A DNA stretch of 22,449 nucleotides from Dissophora ornata (GCA_025201705.1 MU617125.1:1-22449); one strand, 5' to 3'. Positions 1 through 11,734 are shown, counted from the stretch's first letter. The notes: generated by a model not told the origin, from the sequence alone. Numbers and translations: made by a program.

Positions 1-27
1 TTCTCATGGTAGTTAAATAGCTTGAAC

Positions 28-2864
28 TCAACCTTTTTTAGTCTCCTCCGTATCCTCCTCCTCTTCCCCCTCCGAGATCCTCGTCGGGTGATTAGCCCTA
101 TTAAATGCAATGGGTCCTGTGGATGGCAGTGGCGGAGGCTTAGGCGTCGACGACACCGGTGTCGGTACTGGCACGAACGGCGCCAACGGGGTAGTGGATG
201 AAGACGATTCCGAGGACAGTGTCCGAAGTGTCTTTGAGGATGCAGCACCACGTTCCGTATCCTTCGATCCAAACAACCTGCCCAACCCGAACAGGCTGCG
301 CCTTTGCTTTTCCGGAGGCGAAGGCCGAGTCCCCTCAGGAGCTTCGTATTCCGTCATTTCATTGTCGATATCGGCACCATCGTTGTCACCTTCTCCATCG
401 CCGCTGCCGTCGCCGTCAGAAGTGGGCTGCGATGGTTCTTTTTGATGAGACAGGTCATCGCTGGAGGTGACATTCGCTGTGGACGAGGCACTAGAATTTG
501 TGGCTGTAGGAGACACGGAGTCAACTATGGGCAGTAAGGACTGTGCTTGAGCAGTAGATGATGTTACGGGTACGGATTTTGGAGGGTGGTGTGGCACTGA
601 ATTAGAAGACGGTGGTGGGACGTAGAGAGAGTACAAGGGTTGCTGCTGAACCGGCTCGATGGCCACAACGGTCCTTCCTGCATGTCCCGGATCGTTCATC
701 TCCATAATATCTCCAGAGGCAGTACTTGAAGTAGAAGGCGATCGGAATCTGGGACGTGCAAAGAAAGATCCGCCGATGACCAAGGGTCCAGAAGGCGTCT
801 TGGGAGTTGGCGATGCTGAAGCGGGTGAACTGAGCACAGCAGGATTTGATGGCGACGTCGAAGAGGGCGATGGTGTTGGCGGACTAACGGCGAGCTTTGG
901 TGGCAAGAACATGGATCCTGATATCGGGCCAGGGTATTTCTGAGCAGGAGCGCTGTTGCGGGGTAACTCGTTCTTCTCATTCTCGTCGTGTGACAGCGAT
1001 GGTGCATGCTCGAACCGTACTGACGAGGCTCTCGAGTCGACTAGCATACTTCGTCGCGGGAATGGGGGTCTGTATCCTGTCGCGGTGGCTGTCGCCGCTG
1101 CACTCTTCTCTCCATTCTCATTCGCGGGATGCAGGTGCGTCAAGTCGCCATGCGGTGGGATCGGTCGGTAGACTTGGTAGCGGCTCGTCTCGTTCTTATC
1201 ATCCGACACCACAATTTCGCAAAGCTGAAGCCGGATCTGATTTCCACTCGGTCCCATCACCACCGTTGAATGCACCCCTGTCGTTGGCGGATAGAACGCT
1301 GTTGCTCCTCCAGCAACTGCCGTGCCCCCTGGAGCAGAACCTGGAACTGCTAAATGATGATGCGAAGCCACGCTCTGAGGTCTTGACCACTGTGCCGCAT
1401 TTGAAGCTCTTCTCTTCCTCTGCAACAAACTCTCTGCTCTTGGGTTCAGGGGCGAGCTCTGGAAGACGCTGTTAGTGTTATTGCTGATGATACTGGGCTG
1501 TCGGAAGTCTCTGCTAATCCTGCGGATGCTGCTGAAGGGCGAGGCGCGCATATCCGCTGCAGTAGGCTCCAGTTCTTCATAAGTAATAGTTCCAATAATG
1601 CCTGCTGTCGAAGAGCCGGGAATATGCAGGGGGACCACAGGTTTGGAGGTCTGGAGCAGTAGAACACCACCACAGATGACTAAGAATCCAAGACAGACTG
1701 TGAGGATGGCGATGACGGAGGCTGCGAAGCCCTGGTAGAATATTGCAGAGGTAATGATAGTGGATGAAGTGAATGTAACGTAGTAGGTCGGCGTAACCAT
1801 GGCTATTTCAGGAACGAGTTCCAGACAAGAGAGAGCGGGTGAGAATGGAGTCGATGACGCTATATTCTTCAAGCACAAACAAATAATACAACTGCATTAC
1901 CAGTGTTGAACAGGTTCAGGGCTTTGTTCAGGTAGTTGATCTCGGTCAACAGCGTGATGACCATAAACACAATCACGAAGTATGTGAACCAATTATTGAA
2001 CTGAGGCTCGCCTGTCGAGATATTATGTACAATGGCCGCACCCAGTCCCTGAGTCGCGACCACAGACAACGAGCCGATCAATGAGCACACACCGATATAG
2101 ACCATCATATGCTGTTTCCCCCATTTCGGGCCAACCTTGAAGATCAAGACAAGCGAGGCGATGATGATGAGCAGCATCCAGACTAAGAAGACGGGTTGGA
2201 TCATATAGTGCTGGAACTCCTGGATGGTCTTGACAGAGGTCTGTTCGGGCGCGTGGAGGACGATGATAGTGGCGCCGATAATACATTGCGCACATCCTAC
2301 TTTTCCTTGCAGATTGAGGCGCTCCTTCAAGAAGATTGAGGACAGGATTGCACTGTGCGACGAAATGCAAAAAGCCATTGTGATCAGTGAAAATTCGCAC
2401 AAACAAACAAGAAGGAAAAAAAAAAATAGGGGTGCTCCAAGGAACATCAAACAGCTGGTTATCACTGTACTGTGGCTTCCTTCATGTCCATTTACCAGAT
2501 AACGACACTCAAAGCTCCAAGGGGAGTAACTAGGATCGGCTGCACAAACGCGTACGCGACAAAGTTGCAAACCTCGCCTGCCACCACTTTTTACGTAAAA
2601 AAGCCAAGAGCAAGAAAAAAATCACGTTAGCTGGGTGTCTCTCACACCTCACTGCGACAGAGTTTGCTCTTCATTCTTTTTTTTTTCTTTCTCCCTTACT
2701 CATAAGCATTCCTGTCCACCACATGTAGGACTTCAAGTATGCGTGTCCCTCTCCAGCGAGCATCCCGTTCTTTGTGCAGTTGATCAGACCCTTCTTTTTA
2801 AACACAAAGCTAGACCCAATTAAAAGTCCTAAGGTTACGAGACAGAGTGGAATCGATCAGGGAC

Positions 2865-2900
<36 letters not shown>

Positions 2901-3216
2901 GCAAGTCAGTCTCTTTAGGTCAAAGTGTGGTCCATGTTTTCGCTGAAGACTTTACTCCTTGTTGTGGAACGGTAACAGTGAAGAAGCAGTACTAACCACT
3001 TCCAATGGCCAAGGACAGGCCTATATACTTCGTAGTTTCATCAGAAGAATCTGAAGTTGCTTGAGATATTACAGCCGTATTGGTGGGTGCAGAGGCACCG
3101 AGTGTGGTATTGGAGGATGGGACTGACATGTAAGCGGAGGTCGTGACTGTTGTCAACGTGCTTAACAGAGTCGAGGCGAGACCCTGCGTAGCTGACGGAG
3201 AACCCACTGTTGCCAT
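28..3216 (-). CDS. NIPA-family magnesium transporter with a very long C-terminal tail
   Basis: Five exons on the minus strand: 3216-2997, 2828-2700, 2586-2496, 2352-1901 and 1802-28. All junctions are GT-AG and keep frame, giving 888 aa. The core matches the NIPA (DUF803) Mg2+ transporter family: KYIGLSLAIGSG opens TM1, then SSFVFKKKGL, GEVCNFVAYAF, ILVTPLGALSVVI, SSIFLKERLN and VLHAPE, and finally NYLNKALNLFNTAMVTPTYYV before a last hydrophobic segment at about residues 325-348. Known role of the family: Mg2+ transport at plasma or endosomal membranes. The first 62 residues are Ser/Thr-rich. Residues 349-888 are a Pro/Ser/Thr-rich tail with acidic stretches and no recognisable domain, making the protein about twice the usual NIPA length. 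The start ATG at 3216 is the only one found that opens the exon carrying TM1. The stop is 27 bp from the window edge, so no poly(A) signal is visible. Confidence 0.92.
2866..2896. repeat. A31 homopolymer inside intron 1 of the NIPA gene
   Basis: Thirty-one consecutive A on the plus strand, so T31 in the transcript. It lies in the 168-bp first intron (2829-2996), about 35 nt upstream of the acceptor at 2829-2830. It may serve as an extended pyrimidine tract or may be a simple slippage repeat. Confidence 0.9.
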
Positions 3217-4198
3217 TAATGATTACGGATGTATGAAAAATAGAGAGAGAGAGGGGTATTATGTAGGAGGGATTGTTGGGTAACGTAAAAAAGACAGGGT
3301 CATCAAAGGAAGCATATGGAAATAAGGTAGGGGAATGGATTGTCCAACGTCCTTCCGTTCTCAAAAAAAAAGGGTATCACTCTCCTGATGCTCGATAACG
3401 TCCTCAAGAAACAGGGAACTATCGATCAAGTAAGTCGAGAAGCGAACAAAGAAGAATGCCTCGCAAAAAGGAAATAAAAAAAAAGAGGGTGAAGGAGCGG
3501 AGGATGAGGGAAGGTCGTGAATCGTAGCAGTAAAGACACGACTACGACAAGAAGAAAAGAGAAAAGAGAGAGAAAGAGGGGGAGCGAAAAGCATGTCTCT
3601 ATTTCTCTTTCCCTCGGGAGAAAGACGTTCAATGCTATCATCCCACCGCTGCTCGAATCTCTTGCCCTTTTACCCATGGCCACTTCCGACCCCTTTCTTT
3701 TTTCAATCTCTCGCCCATGCTTAAATCAACAAACAGTTGTACCCGTCCAGTACACATGCTGCCCCTGGCCTGCCATTGTGACCTGGCGGACATCGGACGC
3801 GAATAAATATCCCAGGCAGGAACAGAGTCAGACAAACAAACGTGTTGTGCACCATAAAAAAAAATAGGGATGACCTTGGCCGTTGCACAAACAAAACGTT
3901 TACAAAAAAAGGAGTGCCTCCCGAAGATCCAAGAGAAATCACCTGGTCAAATATAAATCGCTACGATCGATAATAGGGGCTAGTTCTGCTTGTCTAGACT
4001 CGTTTAGGTGATAAGCAGCTAGGATAATCAGCCGTCTAGAGGAGAACGCCCACTTGCTCATCAACAACTAGCGTCGGTGTTGCATGATAAAACGTGTACA
4101 TGGCAACGAGACCACACATGGCTACACTTTTTCTTTTTATTGAACAACTACCCTCAAGGAATACCGAAAAACACGTTTTATTTTGTTGCTGTATCTTT
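3217..4198. other. Geneless interval: NIPA promoter side and SCYL2 3' flank
   Basis: No conserved protein is recognised here; the open frames are short and of low complexity. The part next to 3217 is the 5' flank of the NIPA gene. It is purine-rich on the plus strand (CT-rich in the NIPA sense), with several A8-A10 runs between 3361 and 3910. The part next to 4198 is the 3' flank of the SCYL2-like gene. No TATA box or RNA gene could be supported. Confidence 0.6.
4136..4182 (-). terminator. Two AATAAA poly(A) signals of the SCYL2-like gene
   Basis: On the minus strand AATAAA occurs at 4182-4177, 16 bp after the stop codon, and again at 4141-4136. Either could direct 3' end formation. Signal identity rests on motif and position only. 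Confidence 0.6.
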
Positions 4199-7100
4199 TC
4201 ATGAGAATGGGTCAAACATCCCCAGATCTGAGTTCTTGCCCTTGTGCTGTGGCATGTTCTGCCCAAATTTGTTGGCCCCCATGCTGCTGCCAGTGTTTGT
4301 CGGTTGCAGAGGCATCATCGGTGCAAGTGGCATCATACCCATACCTGGTGCTGGTCGTGCAGGCGTCAGTGCTGGTGTAGACGTCATTTGACCCATACCA
4401 AAACCCATACCACTGTTTCCATTCTGCTGCTGAGACTGGAATCCTCCCATACCTCCTGCCGCCATCGGTTGGATCGCTGGCGCCATAGATGCCGCAGACT
4501 GGAAGCCTCCAAAGGCCGATGATGATGAAGACAGGTTACCAAGAGTGTGTGACAATGGTGGCGTGCCTGCTGGCTTCTGCTGGGGCTGCGAGAAGGGAGG
4601 TCGTGAAGATCCGGTGTGACTCGAAGACGAGAGGGGCCTATTCAGCGGGGGTATGCTGAATGAAGATGTGGCAGCCATCGGAGTCGAGACGTTATTGCTC
4701 ATTGGCGCTGTTGAATTTACACCAAAGCCATTGTGGTTCTGGAGGTTCGAAGCGCCAGGAGTAGGAGTCATGGGTCGAGAGCCAAAGCCACCCATTGCCG
4801 GAGAGTCGGCTGAGGTGGCACCAAACATACTTGATGTAGCAGGTTTCATGACAGGTGTGCTTGCAGTAAACGACATTGGTTTTGAAGCAGCCGTTGGCAA
4901 GGAAGCAGCCTAGCAAAATATGATAAACCCCTGTGGTTAGACAAACACACTATTCTGCTGTTCTGTCCATTGAAACAAAGCCAAAAAGCAACAACTTGCC
5001 ATGTCACCAAACATGTCCAGCGACGAGTCTTGCGAGTTAGCTGGTGAGAAGGGGTTATCCGATGCAATCTTGAACGGGTTCTCGGAAGAGGATGGCCGAT
5101 TCGAGCTGGCAGCAGAAGCTGATCCTCCCTGGACTAGCTTTTCAAAGTCGTTCAAAGTCGAGCCGGTACCATTTGCCACCACTGAAGGGTCTGAATTTGC
5201 AGCAAAGCTCTTAGTTTGGTCTTCCAACTTTTTCAGATCCTGAAGGTGGCGCAGGTGCTGTTGATGGACCTTGGTTGACAGTTCCTGGATTGTTGACATG
5301 AATTTTTCAAACTAGATGGACGAGACGCAAAAGGTGTTAGTATTACACATTTTCGCTTGCTCGCACAGTCCAGACAGCATTCATTGATCTGGCATTGTAC
5401 CTGATCTGCCTTGAGATTTGGACCGAGTGACAAGTGCCACAAGTGTGGGATGATACTGTTTCCGATGATCTCCTTGTCCACATATTTGCCCATTTCCTGG
5501 TATACTTGGAGAGTAGCCATCTAGTGGTAGTGTGCGCATATTCTTGAGTCGCCGAACCACGCAATGGATGCAGCTTCAAACCAAGGACGCTGTCGATTCA
5601 TCCTTACCGTAACGTTGATCTCACGCGTCTTGATGTTGCGTAACAACGGAATCAGCTTTTCCGTAATGGTGAACTACACAAGAGTAGTGAAGATGGCTCA
5701 GTATGAAGGTTTTGTCTCGCAGTTTGATCCAAGAAATTGCATGTTAGAGTTGCTTACCTTATCCAGGATCTTCATAATCGTGAGGAAGCACAGCAGCGTG
5801 TTCACTTTGACGGAGAGGGTGGTCGTTTGCGAGAAGAGAGTCTAGCAGTTGAGGCGCAATATCATTAAGTTTTGTGCAAAATACATGATAGCGCCGGTGC
5901 AGGTCAAATAGACGCCAATATCTTACAGAAATCCTTGGGAAGAGAGAAGCCTTGACAGTTGTGTAGTCCAACGCCTCTGTGATCGTGGGGACGACCTTGA
6001 GGGCCTTTTCCTGGACAGAGGGAGGGTTCTTGGGCTCTAGTGCGCAGTATACTAGAGGCATGATGTCTTCCTTGAACACAGCTCCACTTGCTTTTTGATG
6101 CAACAGATCGATCTTCTCCAAGAGCGTCAACAGATTCTGCACAGGTTCTCGAACTAGGAAAATTGGCTTCAGCGAAGGTAGAACCCTTTCCTCGAATTCC
6201 TTTGGGGTCATCTTCTGGATGATATAAAACACGTTTGGAAGGGTATATGGCAACAGAGCATGATCCTTGAGCTCATCCAGCAAGCACGGTAAAATCTAAT
6301 AGACCACATAAACCGGGCGTTAGGATAACATCGCTCATTTTGAGGGAGGAGACTCGCTTGTAGACATTCATCACCAGAATTCACCTTTCTGTAAAGGACG
6401 CGCTCAGGAAATTGGGGCAAAACTCGGAGTAGCCCCTTCATGAACTGTCCCTTGTCGTCCCTAGTCTTTTCCGCAAAACTCTCCATGTACTTCATAGTCG
6501 ACACGAGGATGTTGTCGAAAAACTTGCTGGATTGAAATTCCACAGCATTCATTCTCATGCTTGGCTCCCTGGTGATGAGGCGTATCATAGCGTCTACAAA
6601 TGGTGTTGTTAGTATGATTTCTCTGATATCGAATGGACTCGGTCTAGAAGTGAAATCGCATATGGACACATACCTGCGAGATGGGCAGGAAGCGACTCAT
6701 ATCGCTGCTGGCCAATCCTCTCGGTCTGTTGGCGATAGGTGTTTAGGTTGCCGCGAGTACTAAGAAGTGGCGTTCCTTTGTTGAGGACAGAGTACGCCAG
6801 ACATCCGATACCAAACATGTCATTGGAGGGATCCAGCCTCTGATCCAGCACATACTCAGGCGCTTGGTAGTCGAGATCTCGTTGGCAATAGGCGTGAAGT
6901 TCATGGTCATAGTCCCAGTACTCGACAGGCGTGGGAATGTTGGGGTCCCGCGACAAGAAAGTACTGAATCCGAAGCTGTAAAGATGCAAACATCCTCATT
7001 AGCAACCACCCTCCTTTGAGTGCTCCGGCTCTATTAAAGAGTTGCGACATGCAATTGATGATGCCTTACCCTGCCATCTTCCAGTCTCCCTTTGCGTTCA

Positions 7101-8140
7101 CAAAAATGGCGTCGGGCACTAAATTTCCGTGAACAATCTTGGCATCGTTATGACAAAACTGCAGTCCCTTTCCAAGCTGCAGCAGTCCTTTTTGGATCTA
7201 ACGGTCGTTGCAAAAGTCCCCCAGGCGAGCTCCTGTTAGAAGTTGATGGCAAGTAGCGCGCTTAGCTAATGATTCCTGGGTATTGCATGTTACCTCCAGT
7301 TCGTCCAGTTCAAAATTGCGGATGTCCTCCGAAACAGACGGCAAGTTTTCATAGTTGCCAAGCAGATTTGAAAGTGAGGCAAAGATGGGCTCGGTTGCGA
7401 ACGCTATAGCTGTCCTGGACTCGTCCACAGGTTCCACGACCTCCAGCATGCAGGGGTGCCGCAATCGGGCAAGTTGACTTGCCTAGAGACACCAAATGAC
7501 AGCTGGGCGAGTTAAAAGATGTTCCGCAAGCTGCTTAGTTGGTGGTTGAAGATAGGGGACCCCCATTGCTCTCGCTGTCCTGCCCTACCTCCTTCTTTAA
7601 GAATTCGTAGACGCGTTCCTGGTCACGTTTGGATGGAGTCTGTCGCCGCAAGGAGGAGATGGTGTCGACAATATTCTTTTCAAAGATCTATTTAGAGTTG
7701 AGCAAGAAAGACATCCAGCAAGCAGACATGATCTCGTAGTCAAGGATAATACATGGGCGGGCTGTGCCCTGGAGATGGGAGAAAGCAGTAGCCACGGGAA
7801 AGACAAAGATGGAAATAGCAAAATAACAGAAACGCCAAGAGGGCAAATATCCAAAAGAAAGCGATCAACAGCCCGAGATCTCACATCTCATCCGACAAAA
7901 GGATGAGCGTGCAAAGAGATGGACAAGACACGAAGGGGGTACGAATACGGCGACCTCCTGCCCGGTGGTCCTTTTGGTGCCTCGGTGGATCTTCCATAGT
8001 CCTGCGCTGGCAATCTGTCCACCCACTGGATGATGCGGAAACCATGTCGGTTAGTCAAACGGTCAGTCATGGGGCGGAGAGGGTCCTTGAAGACAAGTCG
8101 CACACCGACCTTCGTAGTTTTTGGTGATGGCGTTTCCCAT
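4199..8140 (-). CDS. SCYL2/Scy1-like pseudokinase, clathrin-coat associated
   Basis: Thirteen exons (8140-8110, 8025-7943, 7687-7589, 7482-7294, 7197-7070, 6975-6674, 6593-6385, 6295-5927, 5841-5758, 5673-5608, 5520-5401, 5311-5000, 4909-4199) give 900 aa, close to human SCYL2. The order matches that family: MGN start with a degenerate glycine loop, pseudokinase to about residue 300, HEAT-like repeats to about 560 (RILPCL-like, VLPSLKPIF, SVKVNTLLCFL), a short coiled coil (about 570-590), then a disordered Met/Pro/Gly/Ser tail. Catalytic residues are replaced: VAVF for VAIK (F38), HGN for HRD (157-159), GFG for DFG (177-179). NPF occurs at 638-640 and 646-648, and the protein ends in DPFS, peptides typical of EH-domain and AP-2 ear ligands. 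Known family role: clathrin/AP-2-linked TGN-endosome trafficking. Intron 12 needs a GC donor. The gene is divergent from the ArfGAP gene. Confidence 0.94.
4910..4999 (-). other. GC-AG intron 12 of the SCYL2-like gene
   Basis: The minus strand reads GACATG followed by GCAAGT, the usual context of a GC donor, and ends CTAG before GCTGCTTCC. Splicing here keeps phase 0 and joins FGDM to AASLPTAASK. The nearest GT (inside GCAAGTT) would shift into a frame that stops after roughly 74 codons and loses the DPFS terminus. Confidence 0.8.
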
Positions 8141-8549
8141 GATGCGGACAACAGTCTTCTGCGGGGAGGCAGGGGTACAGGCGAGGGCTGGGGAATGTAG
8201 TGCGGGGGAGATGGGTGATGGAGATGAAGAAGACTGATGAACTGATGAGTGCGATTGCTCAAAAAAATGCCCAAAATCAAATAACCTATTGGGCTGGCAG
8301 CCCTGGGCGAGCGGAGTGCTGTTGCGCCATGGTCTGGCTCGGCCCTGTTTGCGCACGCGGGAGATTCCAGCAACCAATTGTGCGCTGCGGTGCTACGCAA
8401 TTATGGGTGGTAATATATGACCAACGAACGCCACCGAACCTCCACCTTCTGTTCTCCACAGGCATTCGCTCCTCTCTTCTTTTCTCCACTCTGTCTTCGC
8501 TCTCTCATTTGCCACCATCCCCATCACCCCACACCCACAGCGCATCCCA
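8141..8549. promoter_or_regulatory. Divergent promoter between the SCYL2-like and AGFG-like genes
   Basis: The two start codons are 409 bp apart and face away from each other, so both promoters must lie here or in the first exons. ATTGG (8288-8292) and CCAAT (8374-8378) form two CCAAT boxes in opposite orientations near the middle. The AGFG side (about 8430-8549) is a C/T-rich leader. No clear TATA box is seen. Use of the CCAAT boxes by a Hap/NF-Y complex is inference. Confidence 0.6.
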
Positions 8550-10195
8550 ATGTCACGGCGAATCGATGAAAGACACTCAAGGTACCTTGTTTTCCTGCCA
8601 CGCCATCACTCTTCTCATTCGCCATCTCGCCATGCGTTGTAACCCACTCTGACTCCTTCTGCCTTGTCTCCCGCGCTCGCTCTTTGCATCCAACTGCCAT
8701 CCGAAATACAGGGTCCTGACGGGTCTCCTCAAGCTGCCGGAGAACAGAAAGTGCTTTGACTGCCCGTCCAAGGTAAGAAAATCATCTAAAAAAAACAAAA
8801 GGCGAAGCATCGATTCGTACATCTAATCTGAACATATCTCTTGTTGCGTAATCCTATGCAGGTCAATGTCTACGCAAACCTCTTCAACAGCACCTTCATC
8901 TGCGAAAAGTGCTCAGGACTGCAGTAAGTCCCAATAGCTCCTTTGAACTCCCCACCGTCTAGATGCAATTATCCGAAATTGAACCTTGAATTGTATTGTC
9001 ATCTGTTGGTTGGTTTATACCCCAGTCGAGAGCTCAACCACAGAGTCAAGTCCATCTCGGCCTCCACTTTTACTCCCGAGGAGGTGTCTGGTCTGCAGAA
9101 AGGGGGCAATGGGGTAAGTGACAGAGACATTTCTCGCTGCCCGAGATCTTGTTCTTCTCAGAAAGCAGAAGTAATCGGATCATGCAAACAAAACACCCAC
9201 AATATCAGCAACAACAACAACAACAACAAATCGCATCGTGTTATCAGGATGATTGTCATAGCGCACCCTCCGTCCCAATGGTTCGATTTCCATGCGGCTC
9301 TCTTGCTCTCGTAGTTTTTGCTGAGAATCAGGGGAGAGGAACGGAGTCGCCAAACGACAAAAATACAACGCCATGGAGCCAAACGACGGACACACAAAAG
9401 AGCCCAGCACTTTGATAAAACAATGACAAAAACAGATCAGAGGCAGCGCAAGCGCGGGCATGAGCTCATACTTATTACCGGTATTGTTTTCCCTCTTGCG
9501 ACCGTTTGCCTGTCTTCCGTTTAGGTTGCAAAGAGCATCTGGCTGTCAACATGGTCCTGGCGGGAATATCCAGAGCCGGATGCACACGAGGTTGATGAGG
9601 TGCGTCAGTTCATGAGAGCCAAGTATGTCAAGAAGCAGTGGTACCAGGATCCGAGTGGCGCCGCTGCCCCGGTAGAATCCCATATCTCCCATACGCCATC
9701 TGCATCCAGCAACTCTCCTACTGTAAATGGCGTCAGCGGTGTTCTTGCGATGCCTGGCCGCGTCCGGGCCATTTCCAATAGCCAGAGCGTGGATAGCTTG
9801 GTACGTCGTCAAGATGTGTTGGTGCAAGGATGGTTCGCATACTTTTGACAGAGCGGGTCATTTTATTAATGCATGGGCTAATCCGATTATTTTTAAATCT
9901 GTGTCACTAGAATATGCCTCTTTCAACTGCGGTGCCTGAGCGCACACTGAGCAGGAAGTCTTCGACCATTAGCTCCGACAGCGGATCAACAACATTCCCC
10001 AAGTCGACTAATCCCTCTAGCGCCGCATCCAGCCCATTCAACACCGCGGGATCAAAGAGCAGTCAGGAACACCAATTCCAGCAACAGCAACAGCAACAAC
10101 AGCATCCGCAACAACAACAACAACATCAACTGCAGCAACAACAACAGCAACATCAACTGCAGCAACATCAACAGCAACATCAACTGCAGCAACAT

Positions 10196-10243
<48 letters not shown>

Positions 10244-11701
10244 CAACAACAGCAGCAACAGCAGCAACAGCAGCAACAGCAGCGACAACAGCAACAGTAT
10301 CAGTCTCAAGGATCGTTTGACAACTTTGCAAGCATGATGAACGCAGGGGGAAATGCTGCTAACCAGACCAACGGTCACAGCAATTCTATCCTCGGATCAC
10401 ACGCTTTTGTGAATACTCCGACTGCAGTGGATAGTAGTGATCCGTTCTCGCTCATGACAAACGCTTTCAACAATATGGGCATGGATCCACCCAATTCGCC
10501 AGCCAGGGCCAATATGCCTGCCAGCGCAGGTGCTTCAACTGGACGGTCGCCATTATCGCAAACATCCCTACCGTCCTCAAATGACTTCTTTGCAGCATTC
10601 TCAACTGGAGCAACACCAGCGTCTCCGATTCATGCCACCAGTGCCATTACAGGCATGAATGATCCGTTCCCGCTAGCGACATCTCAACCTCAGCACCGCT
10701 CGCAGCCATTGCCACACGGTTCACTACAGAGTCCAAACTTCAGCAACTCGGTCTCTGCTCAACAGGAATACCCTCTGTCATCAACATTAACAGCAGCCTC
10801 GACAGGAACAAAGTCGTTTGATGACTACTTGTTCACACTGGGTCAAGGCCAACAGTCTCAGCAACATCAGGCGCAAACATCTCCCTCGAGTTTATCGCCC
10901 GCAGCGATGTATAGCTCACCATCATCTCTGTCGCCAACGCCTACATTCTCCACCGCCTCTACAACATTGTCGCCGCAGTCGACAGGAGGTTCGAATCCTT
11001 TCAGCAAGCAGCAATCGACACCCCAGAGAGCCTTTACGGCAGATCATGCCCAGTCGAATACAGCGAATTCCAATGTTTCAGGACAGCAAAGCAACCCCTT
11101 TGCTATGTTTGCAAATCATCATCAGCAGCAGGCTACAGCTCCTAGCCATCTCCAGGCAGCTGTTACTGATCCGTTCGGTCGCCAAATGGCTATAGCTCAA
11201 CAACAGCAACAGAATTTCTCTGCGTCGTCTGGACTTGGCTTACCAAACCCATTCTCGATGTCAGCAGCGCAGGGTGTTCAGCCGCCATCATTTATGAGAT
11301 CCGCGTCAGAGCCGTCTCACAACTTCCAGAACGCATTTAACGGTGGCAACGCTAGTCATCAGATGAATCCAAGCATGGGCAATAACAACTACAACCTCAG
11401 TAGCTATTCCGCCGGTAATGCTGGTCCTTCAGCAGTATCTAACGGCATGAACTTTGAGTCAGCGTTCTCTGTCGCTGGAGCAGCTCCATCGAGGTCCATG
11501 ACTGTCCCCGTAACAAACACCTACACGCAGTCTTCCACGAACGATATGTTTGGACAATGGATGAAGCCTGCACCTATGGCTGCCAGCTCAAAATACCCCT
11601 CGATTGATGACCTCGACCCGTTCTCGACGTCTGCTGCATCCTCGTCGGCAACGCCTGTAGGTTCTTCAGCCTTCTCTAATCCTTTTTCTCTAAACATGTA
11701 G
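8550..11701 (+). CDS. AGFG-type ArfGAP with polyglutamine and DPF/NPF motifs
   Basis: Six exons (8550-8581, 8712-8772, 8862-8923, 9026-9113, 9525-9800, 9911-11701), all GT-AG, encode 769 aa. An N-terminal ArfGAP domain (about 1-130) carries the C-x2-C-x16-C-x2-C zinc finger at C25, C28, C45 and C48, with a plausible arginine finger at R53. RVKSIS, FTPEEV, FLQK-like GLQKGGN and WYQDPSG fit the AGFG/Hrb subgroup better than other ArfGAPs. The rest is low complexity: a Gln/His region (about 230-301) with 29 uninterrupted Gln (269-297), then a Ser/Pro/Asn/Gln tail with DPF at 350, 424, 593 and 742 and NPF at 535, 568, 619 and 763 (the C-terminus is NPFSLNM). Known for animal AGFG1: binds EH-domain proteins through NPF and acts as an endocytic adaptor. 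FG repeats are not prominent. Catalytic GAP activity is not proven by sequence. Confidence 0.94.
9114..9524 (+). other. Unusually long intron 4 with a CAA microsatellite
   Basis: At 411 bp this is the longest intron in the window. It holds a run of about seven CAA-type units near 9209-9230, the same triplet that dominates the polyglutamine exon downstream. No RNA gene was recognised in it; a GGTTCGATTTCC match near 9280 lacks a tRNA fold. Confidence 0.7.
10078..10300 (+). repeat. CAA/CAG trinucleotide repeat encoding polyglutamine
   Basis: Mixed CAA and CAG codons with interspersed CAT and CTG, in frame with the ArfGAP gene. The stretch 10196-10282 has 29 consecutive Gln codons. A CAACATCAACTGCAG-like unit recurs three times upstream of the pure run (about 10120-10193), so the region grew both by triplet slippage and by duplication of a longer unit. 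Confidence 0.95.
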
Positions 11702-11728
11702 AAATACCTCATGTAGCATCTATTTAAC

Positions 11729-11734
11729 AATAAA
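11729..11734 (+). terminator. AATAAA poly(A) signal of the AGFG-like gene
   Basis: AATAAA lies 28 bp after the stop codon at 11701 in an A/T-rich context, a typical distance for a short fungal 3' UTR. Confidence 0.65.

Noticed and set aside
10038..10378. Minus-strand frames of poly-Leu and poly-Val/Ala opposite the polyglutamine repeat
   Set aside because: They are simple antisense readings of CAA/CAG repeats and have no conserved sequence.
10985..11000. GGTTCGAATCC, identical to a tRNA B box
   Set aside because: It is within the ArfGAP coding exon (an NPF codon context) with no A box or cloverleaf around it.
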